From: an uncultured Elusimicrobia bacterium
GTDB lineage: Bacteria; Elusimicrobiota; Endomicrobiia; Endomicrobiales; Endomicrobiaceae
Reading direction: 5' to 3'
DNA length: 6,542 bases
NCBI GenBank assembly: GCA_900321055.1
Contig: ONUQ01000164.1
Location: 1-6,542, forward strand
Shown: piece after piece, positions 1 to 4,751 of the stretch
Numbering within the stretch: position 1 is the first letter of the stretch
Layout: each line of letters opens with the position of its first letter
Notes under the pieces: generated by a model
Seen by the model: only the letters and a program-made list of their open reading frames with translations
The model's database searches: none
Told to the model about the DNA's origin: nothing
Program-made: the position numbers and the translations under genes

Positions 1-115
1 AAAAAATTTATATAAAGAGTTTGTTTGAAAAATAAGTTGCTAATGTTTAATTATATTTAATTACTAAAAACTAACAGTTAATAGCAGTTATAGGTTAATT
101 TTTATACACAAAATT

Positions 116-2164
116 ATGATTGAAAAATTTTATCTTTATTTTTATCATATTAGGAAGAATATTAAAAATGTCTTTTCCATATTAGCAGATTCTTGTTACG
201 AGAAAAGATATCATATTCTTATAGCTTGTTTTGCAATATTATTAAATTGGGCAGGACATAGTTTTGCTTATGAAAACAGTTATAGATTTTTAACTTTTGA
301 TATGGTAGGAACTTTTGTTATAGCAACAACATTGGGTACGGCATGGGCTTTAATTGTTGCTATTGCCACACCTATAGTTTTATCACATATAACATCTTCT
401 CATTTTATATATTTTGCCGTTATAAATATGACAGGGGCTATCGTGTGGGGATGGCTTGCCGAATCCGGATATTTGACAATTTTCAATACTAAAAGTAAAA
501 ACAAAAATTCTTTAAAACAAACTTTTTTTATTTCCTATAAGTTTATGTTGTTTGCTTCAATAGCTACCGGACTTATAATTTCTATTCCGTCTTCAATAAT
601 AAAAAATGTTATATTTCAAGATACGGTTTTCAAACAACCTTATTCAATTTATTTTACGGAACTTTTTAGGAATATGTTTTTTATAGATAATTCTAATTTT
701 TTTTATATATTAACAAATTATATTGCAGAAACTTTTATAGAAGTTCCGAACATAATAATTACGGTATTTATCGGTTCTATAATATCTATGACAATATTAA
801 AATATAATACCATAATGTTTACACAGCATTATGAATATGAAGTTCAAAAGAACAATATTTCTTGGTTTAATATCTGTTTATCAAATATTTCTTGTGTAGA
901 ATTTATTGTTTTTATTTTTGCAGGATATGCTTATATTTGCACGGTAAGATCCGTATCAAATACAATACTAAAAAGGGTAATAACGGATATTGCCGTAAAT
1001 TCTTTACAAGGATTTATTTTTTTAGAAATGATTTCTATTCCTTTAATAATAATATTGTTACTTTTATTTTTTAAAAGTATTTTGTCCGTAAAAAAAATAG
1101 AACTTGATTTTAATTATTTAAAAAGAACAATATTAAATAAAAAAGAATTTGATTCCGATATAACAAAATTTATATTAACTTTGTTTGTAATATCGCTAAT
1201 AGTTGTTTATCTTTATATAACAATAATAATTCATTTAACGGGAATTACTCCTATAAGATATTATCAGGCAAGGTCTTTAACTCCTGCAGAGACAAGTAAT
1301 TTTTTGTGGCTGATAATCCTAATTTTAACTTTTATATTAATAGATAAATATAATAATAATATGACCAGAAATATAACTTTGGAAAACGAACTTATAAAGA
1401 AACAAACCGTTACGGAAATTTCGGATTCTTTTGATACACAACGTCAAAAACTTCAGGCATTAGAACTTAATTGGTCTACGGATACAGTTGCACTGCTTAG
1501 AAGCAGCCGACATGATTTAATAAATGAACTTGAAAAAACTAAAGTCGGATTTAACGATTTATTAGGTGAAGTTTATGAAAAAATAGTAAAGCCGTATAAG
1601 GATGCAATTTTAGAAAATCAAAAAAATACAAGAGAACATATTGAAGAATTAAGTACCGGTAATCTTTATAAATATACTATAACATATATCCAAACTCAAA
1701 TGAAAAATCAAATAGAATTCTATAATTCAAAATTGGCACCGTATATAAAAATTTCATTTAATGAATTTAATAAGAATCCCGATAAGTTTTATTGTTATTC
1801 AAACAGACTTATGTTTGTTGCCATAAATAATGTTTTAGATAATTCAATATTTGCATTACAAAAACTATTGTTGGACGATAGTTTTACGGCACAGTTGGAT
1901 GTTAGTTTAAAAATATCTTTAGATTTAAAGAAACTGATAATATCAATTAAAGATAATGCCGGCGGTTTGGACGAAGAAAAGTTGGAACAAATTTATAAAG
2001 AACAAATTCAAAGTTCTAAAGGTAAAAGGTTGGGAGAGGGCACTATTCATACGGCTTACTTTATATCAATATTAAACGGTAAAATAACCGCTACAAATAT
2101 TACAACGAAAAATAATGTTAAAGGATTACAAACTAATATTTTAATTCCTATACATAAAATTTAG
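116..2164 (+). CDS. Polytopic membrane sensor histidine kinase (GHKL ATPase; AgrC/Spo0B-like RHDxxN H-box)
   Basis: Predicted inner-membrane sensor kinase of 682 residues. The N-terminal two thirds is hydrophobic, with about nine likely membrane segments (near residues 33-50, 62-90, 97-115, 138-162, 195-225, 255-276, 298-320, 351-374 and 396-410). Residues 60-118 are Gly/Ala/Thr-rich and loosely recall a MASE-type or ECF S-component-like membrane sensor; that is inference. A cytoplasmic helical linker (about 415-460) leads to an H-box, RHDLINEL, with candidate phosphoacceptor His466. The RHDxxN pattern resembles AgrC/NatK/Spo0B-type kinases rather than the classic HExxxP box. The ATPase domain shows an N box (Asn571, Asn572, Asp575, Asn576), a G1 box DNAGG (613-617) and a short G2 region GEG (640-642). 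The gene lies 12 nt upstream of a response regulator, its probable partner. The start is the most upstream in-frame ATG after a stop at 65-67; no good Shine-Dalgarno precedes it, but it places the first helix sensibly. The input signal is unknown. Confidence 0.85.
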   Translation: MIEKFYLYFYHIRKNIKNVFSILADSCYEKRYHILIACFAILLNWAGHSFAYENSYRFLTFDMVGTFVIATTLGTAWALIVAIATPIVLSHITSSHFIYFAVINMTGAIVWGWLAESGYLTIFNTKSKNKNSLKQTFFISYKFMLFASIATGLIISIPSSIIKNVIFQDTVFKQPYSIYFTELFRNMFFIDNSNFFYILTNYIAETFIEVPNIIITVFIGSIISMTILKYNTIMFTQHYEYEVQKNNISWFNICLSNISCVEFIVFIFAGYAYICTVRSVSNTILKRVITDIAVNSLQGFIFLEMISIPLIIILLLLFFKSILSVKKIELDFNYLKRTILNKKEFDSDITKFILTLFVISLIVVYLYITIIIHLTGITPIRYYQARSLTPAETSNFLWLIILILTFILIDKYNNNMTRNITLENELIKKQTVTEISDSFDTQRQKLQALELNWSTDTVALLRSSRHDLINELEKTKVGFNDLLGEVYEKIVKPYKDAILENQKNTREHIEELSTGNLYKYTITYIQTQMKNQIEFYNSKLAPYIKISFNEFNKNPDKFYCYSNRLMFVAINNVLDNSIFALQKLLLDDSFTAQLDVSLKISLDLKKLIISIKDNAGGLDEEKLEQIYKEQIQSSKGKRLGEGTIHTAYFISILNGKITATNITTKNNVKGLQTNILIPIHKI

Positions 2165-2176
2165 AGAGGAGCAAAA

Positions 2177-3208
2177 ATGAATAAAAAAATTATAGCTTTA
2201 ACAGATGATGATTCAAGTATAAGAAACTCGTTGGAAAGAACTATTCTTAAACATTTTGATAATGTGGAAATAAAACAATTTTCGTCAACACTTGAACTGA
2301 AAAAGTTTTTACTTAATAATCCGAATTTATTAAATTTGTTGATATTGGATATTCATTTTGGTGTAGGCGAAACAGGAATAGATGTTTTACCTTTTATAAA
2401 ACAAACCGCACCGTCATTGCAAGTCATTTTGTTATCTGCAATGGAAAAAACTTATGGAGAGTCCGTAACGGAAGTTGCCGGAGATTTGATTTTTGATTTT
2501 ATGTCAAAACCGGTTACTGAAACCGAACTTATTGTTAAAGTAAGAAAAGCTTTAAACAGTCATGAAAGTGAATTAAATAAAACAGTTCAGGTTTTACAAT
2601 CACAAAACAATATTTTAAGTTCTATATTAGATAACAAACAGCAATCTCAAAATGGGGCAGGGAGAATGTTTGAAGAAGAAATATTTAATAAAATTTCACA
2701 ATTCAATAAAGTAATTTCATCTTCTAAAAAAAATGTTGTGATTTTTGGGCAAGAGATAGATATTATTGCTTTTACAAAAGCACCGCTTCCTTTTAGTGTT
2801 TTAATATTTGAAACAAAATATTTTCCGAATGCTAAATTAGTAGGTAGTGCAAATGAAGATACAAAAATAATTATTGACGGTAAAGAACTGTTGTCTGAAA
2901 AAAGAAGAAATCTTTTTGAACAAACCGATAATCAATTTAAACAAGTAAGTAAAAAAATGGAAAAGATATTAAAAGAAAATAATTTTAATGAAAGAGATGA
3001 ATTTTATAGACCTTTTATTCAAACTTTTGCGGTGTTTACCGATTCAACCGACATTAGCGGATTGAATTTACAAAATACAAACAGGTACACTAAATTTTTA
3101 AAAGCAAAAGAATTAACTCAAGACTTAATAATTAAAACCGTGTTTTCTTTACCGAAAAGAAATGTTACTCAACAGGTTAAAGATTTAATACAAAAAAATT
3201 TGTTTTAG
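2177..3208 (+). CDS. Response regulator: receiver domain fused to a NERD-like (PD-(D/E)XK nuclease-related) output domain
   Basis: Predicted cytoplasmic response regulator of 343 residues. Residues 4-128 form a CheY-like receiver: acidic pocket Asp10-Asp12, phosphoacceptor Asp58 in LILDIH, conserved Ser87 and Lys111-Pro112. A Gln/Asn-rich, probably coiled-coil linker covers about 130-158. The C-terminal half has no helix-turn-helix. Its order of motifs instead matches NERD domains: G-x-M-F-E-E-E (162-168), E-I-D (193-195), an E-x-K strand (FETKYF, Glu212 and Lys214), a helix with Gln249/Gln253 where NERD has its 'nPxxQ' helix, and a late strand ending in VFTD (286-289). Glu167 or Glu168, Asp195, Glu212 and Lys214 would be the metal site of a PD-(D/E)XK nuclease fold. 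The receiver call is firm; the NERD call is from motif reading only, and nuclease activity is inferred. The Shine-Dalgarno GAGGAG (2166-2171) sits 5 nt before the ATG. Its position 12 nt after the kinase gene implies co-transcription and a cognate pair. Confidence 0.85.
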   Translation: MNKKIIALTDDDSSIRNSLERTILKHFDNVEIKQFSSTLELKKFLLNNPNLLNLLILDIHFGVGETGIDVLPFIKQTAPSLQVILLSAMEKTYGESVTEVAGDLIFDFMSKPVTETELIVKVRKALNSHESELNKTVQVLQSQNNILSSILDNKQQSQNGAGRMFEEEIFNKISQFNKVISSSKKNVVIFGQEIDIIAFTKAPLPFSVLIFETKYFPNAKLVGSANEDTKIIIDGKELLSEKRRNLFEQTDNQFKQVSKKMEKILKENNFNERDEFYRPFIQTFAVFTDSTDISGLNLQNTNRYTKFLKAKELTQDLIIKTVFSLPKRNVTQQVKDLIQKNLF

Positions 3209-3239
3209 TTAAAAATAAAAAATATTTTTTATATTTTAA
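3209..3239. repeat. A/T-only inverted repeat directly after the response regulator stop
   Basis: An imperfect palindrome begins at the first base after the stop codon. The outer arms TTAAAA (3209-3214) and TTTTAA (3234-3239) pair, and the inner arms TAAAAAAT (3216-3223) and ATTTTTTA (3224-3231) are perfectly complementary. With no G or C it would be a weak hairpin. It could be a weak terminator for the two-component operon, or simply a product of base composition. Confidence 0.3.
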
Positions 3240-3349
3240 ACAAAAAAATTTACTGAAAAAATATTAAAAATAATCATGTGTTGTATTTAAGATTTTTTAA
3301 TAATTGTTTTTGTTTCAAGTTATAAATCAACATTAGAAGGATTTTTAAT

Positions 3350-4129
3350 ATGAAAAAAATTTTATTACTCATTATTTTTTTATTTTGTTTTGGTTTATCT
3401 TATGCCGGTTTATCCGTAGATCCTACCGTAACAAATATAAAATGTGAAGCAGGTTCTGTATATAAAGGTAAATATTTGCTAAGAAATACTTATGATAGAG
3501 ATATAAATATTATTATACAGGCTGAACAAGGTAAAACTTTTTCAGGTAACGGGAAAGCGGATGTAAAAGACTGGTTAAAATTTAAAGAATATAAATATTT
3601 TATTAAAGCAGGGAAAACGGTAGAAATACCGTATACTGCCGATATAAACAAAAAATTTAAAGGCTCGTTATCTGCAAGAATATCATTTTTCGTAGCACAA
3701 GAAAAAAATCAAATGGTAACCGTAAAAATAGTTGTTCCTGTATATGTAACGGTAAACGGAACGGAAAATGTTGATTATTGTATTGATTCGTTAAGTATAC
3801 ATACATCAGAAAATAAAGTATATTATAAATTAGTTTTAGAAAACAAAGGCAATGTTCATATAAGGCATTGCGGTAATATAGAAATATATTCGGGAGATAA
3901 AAAGAAATTATTAAAGACTGTTTATATACAGGAAACAGTTCCGACTTATTGTGGAGAAAAAAGAAATTTTTCCGAAATATTGTTTCCTAAAACAGAATTA
4001 AAAGAAGGAGAATATGTAGCTGTATTTAAAATAAGAGCTTTTGATAAAGAAGTTATAAAAGAAGTTAAATTTAATATTATCAAAGATGATAATATTTTTT
4101 TATTAATAAAAAAATTAAAAAAGAGGTAA
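3350..4129 (+). CDS. Exported protein with two Ig-like segments (PapD/DUF916-like); function unknown
   Basis: A 259-residue protein with a clean signal peptide: MKK, a hydrophobic core at residues 4-17, and a probable signal peptidase I site after SYA (residue 19). No convincing lipobox is present. The mature part is beta-rich and reads as two immunoglobulin-like segments, about 21-137 and 140-245. The first has the layout of PapD/MSP- or DUF916-like domains: an early 'VDPTVTNI' strand, an 'LRNTYDRDINI' strand, then DWLKF followed by 'IKAGKTVEIPY' (a W-L ... xAGKTxxI pattern). The second carries 'LVLENKGNVHI', typical of such repeats. There are four cysteines in the mature part (32, 144, 174, 201). 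The C-terminus ends in a short hydrophobic and then basic tail (IFLLIKKLKKR) that may touch the membrane. The Shine-Dalgarno AGAAGGA (3335-3341), 8 nt upstream, supports the start. No usher, pilin or partner is adjacent, so a pilus chaperone role is not supported. It is probably periplasmic or envelope-associated. Confidence 0.75.
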   Translation: MKKILLLIIFLFCFGLSYAGLSVDPTVTNIKCEAGSVYKGKYLLRNTYDRDINIIIQAEQGKTFSGNGKADVKDWLKFKEYKYFIKAGKTVEIPYTADINKKFKGSLSARISFFVAQEKNQMVTVKIVVPVYVTVNGTENVDYCIDSLSIHTSENKVYYKLVLENKGNVHIRHCGNIEIYSGDKKKLLKTVYIQETVPTYCGEKRNFSEILFPKTELKEGEYVAVFKIRAFDKEVIKEVKFNIIKDDNIFLLIKKLKKR

Positions 4130-4190
4130 TAAAAATATTACTGATAAATCTATGTTTAAAATAATGTCTTATACGGATAAAAAATCAAAA

Positions 4191-4248
4191 AATTTCAGTT
4201 AGTTTTGTATGTTTGTTTTTAGTACAAGCTAAAACAATTACTGAAATT
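4191..4248 (+). terminator. Probable terminator hairpin after the exported-protein gene
   Basis: Perfect 9-bp outer arms AATTTCAGT (4191-4199) and ACTGAAATT (4240-4248) enclose a second stem-loop. In the inner stem TTGTTTTTAG (4213-4222) pairs with CTAAAACAA (4229-4237), with one bulged T and the loop TACAAG. The hairpin lies 62 nt after the stop codon and is followed by a weak T run (ATTTTG). On the opposite strand it is followed by a better T-rich run (complement of 4172-4190), so it may act in either direction. The stem is AT-rich, so this is a plausible rather than certain terminator. Confidence 0.4.
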
Positions 4249-4345
4249 AAATTTTGTTACATAAAAGCATCCGAATATAAAAATTAATATATAATCAAAG
4301 TATGTAAGTAATTGTGGCAACAAAATATAAAAAAAATTGTAAATA

Positions 4346-4354
4346 TGGTATAAT
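4346..4354 (+). promoter_or_regulatory. Extended -10 promoter for the riboswitch-btuB transcript
   Basis: TGGTATAAT combines a perfect TATAAT hexamer (4349-4354) with the upstream TG of an extended -10 element. No good -35 hexamer lies 16-18 nt upstream, which extended -10 promoters can tolerate. Transcription would start near 4361, about 25 nt before the first riboswitch stem, leaving a 5' leader of about 390 nt ahead of btuB. Its position directly upstream of the aptamer is the main support, since TATAAT-like strings are common in such AT-rich DNA. Confidence 0.5.
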
Positions 4355-4385
4355 GCCATTCCGTGAAAAAATACATAAATAAAAT

Positions 4386-4535
4386 TTAACGATGTACGGG
4401 AAAGCCGTGAGAATCGGCTACAGTCCGGCTACTGTGATGAGCGGTTTTTTATTAAAATGTTTTCACTGATTTACAAAAAAATCGGGAAGGAAGCATTTTG
4501 CGGTAATAGCTCTAAGTCAGGAGACCGATCGTTAA
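4386..4535 (+). promoter_or_regulatory. Cobalamin (B12) riboswitch aptamer
   Basis: The conserved elements appear in the right order. P1 closes with TTAACGAT (4386-4393) pairing exactly with ATCGTTAA (4528-4535). A GGGAAA strand (4398-4403) is followed by hairpin P4, GCCG/CGGC (4404-4407 and 4415-4418), with the T-loop-like TGAGAAT. Hairpin P5 is ACAGT/ACTGT (4420-4424 and 4431-4435) with loop CCGGCT. After a variable region come CACTG (4464-4468), CGGGAAGG (4483-4490), and the B12 box AGTCAGGAGACC (4515-4526). The RNA binds a cobalamin and normally represses downstream expression when B12 is plentiful. The gene downstream encodes a BtuB-type receptor, which fits exactly. Which cobalamin form it prefers (adenosyl, methyl or hydroxo) cannot be read with confidence. 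Confidence 0.95.
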
Positions 4536-4539
4536 TCTT

Positions 4540-4553
4540 AACCCCGGGAGGTT
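4540..4553 (+). promoter_or_regulatory. Riboswitch expression-platform hairpin (P13-like) masking a Shine-Dalgarno
   Basis: Just 4 nt after P1, AACC (4540-4543) can pair with GGTT (4550-4553) around the loop CCGGGA (4544-4549). The loop's CCGG (4544-4547) is complementary to CCGG in the P5 loop of the aptamer (4425-4428), the L5-L13 kissing interaction known from cobalamin riboswitches. The hairpin contains the purine-rich Shine-Dalgarno GGGAGG (4546-4551), 5 nt before an ATG at 4557. Forming the kissing complex with B12 bound would hide this site, which points to translational control. The stem is only 4 bp, so the structure is inferred. Confidence 0.55.
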
Positions 4554-4556
4554 TTT

Positions 4557-4586
4557 ATGCAAAAATCATTCATTGTTGACGGATAA
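4557..4586 (+). CDS. Possible 9-codon leader peptide under riboswitch control
   Basis: The reading frame encodes MQKSFIVDG and then TAA. It is supported by one of the best Shine-Dalgarno sites in the window, GGGAGG (4546-4551), with 5-nt spacing. It is also placed exactly where the riboswitch's regulated start codon would be expected. It is far too short to be a known protein. Either it is a translated leader whose occupancy by ribosomes influences the downstream hairpin or btuB expression, or it is the relic of a former gene start. No family recognised. Confidence 0.35.
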   Translation: MQKSFIVDG

Positions 4587-4617
4587 ATACCGTAGAAAAT
4601 TTGAAATTGGAAAGAAT

Positions 4618-4675
4618 AAAAAAGATTATGGGAAAAAGTAATTTTTAATAATAAAAATTGCTTTATATCTTTTTT
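4618..4675 (+). terminator. AT-rich hairpin with T tract between riboswitch and btuB
   Basis: A long hairpin has a 12-bp inner stem, AAAGTAATTTTT (4635-4646) with AAAAATTGCTTT (4653-4664), including one G-U pair and a 6-nt loop. Outer arms AAAAAAGAT (4618-4626) and ATCTTTTTT (4667-4675) end in a run of six T. Lying within the leader of a riboswitch-controlled gene, it could be a conditional intrinsic terminator or a Rho/ribosome-sensitive element. Its low G+C makes termination strength doubtful. Confidence 0.35.
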
Positions 4676-4733
4676 GTGTTGTATTGAATATTGCATACAT
4701 AAAAATTTGGAATATTTAAAAAAGTATTTTTTT

Positions 4734-4750
4734 AGGAGAAAATAAAAGGA
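4734..4750 (+). promoter_or_regulatory. btuB ribosome binding region, two candidate Shine-Dalgarno sites
   Basis: AGGAGA (4734-4739) is the better match but lies 12 nt from the ATG, longer than usual. AAAGGA (4745-4750) ends only 1 nt from the ATG, shorter than usual. No other in-frame start upstream is available, and the ATG at 4752 begins a clean signal peptide, so the start is secure. Initiation from these imperfectly spaced sites may be inefficient. Confidence 0.55.
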
Positions 4751-4751
4751 A

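Larger units (their letters stand above)
4130..4751 (+). other. Long intergenic region: terminator-like hairpin, btuB promoter, B12 riboswitch and leader
   Basis: No sizeable gene is present in these 622 nt. In order the region holds an imperfect hairpin (4191-4248), AT-rich sequence with nothing recognisable (about 4249-4345), an extended -10 promoter (4346-4354), a cobalamin riboswitch aptamer (4386-4535), an expression-platform hairpin with a Shine-Dalgarno (4540-4553), a 9-codon ORF (4557-4586), an AT-rich hairpin with a T tract (4618-4675), and the btuB ribosome binding region. Confidence 0.8.

Noticed and set aside
892..1074. 60-codon open frame on the + strand inside the kinase gene
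   Set aside because: It lies wholly within the kinase coding region in another frame, has no Shine-Dalgarno, and its composition (runs of Tyr, Phe and Asn) reflects the AT-rich membrane-segment codons.
3321..3326. TATAAA as a -10 box for the exported-protein gene
   Set aside because: No -35 at proper distance, and a start about 7 nt later would fall just before or inside the Shine-Dalgarno at 3335-3341.
3350..3409. Lipoprotein signal with Cys13 as the lipidated residue
   Set aside because: Cys13 lies inside the hydrophobic core, and the preceding residues do not fit a lipobox; a signal peptidase I site after SYA fits better.
4152..4202. 16-codon ORF (MFKIMSYTDKKSKNFS) after the exported-protein gene
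   Set aside because: No ribosome binding site, and its end runs into the hairpin at 4191-4248.
4290..4295. TATAAT hexamer upstream of the riboswitch
   Set aside because: No -35 partner and no extended -10 TG; the element at 4346-4354 is better and better placed.
4601..4629. TTGAAA with GATTAT at 17-nt spacing, a possible second btuB promoter downstream of the riboswitch
   Set aside because: The -10 matches only 4 of 6 positions, such matches are frequent in AT-rich DNA, and a promoter here would bypass the riboswitch. Transcript mapping would decide.
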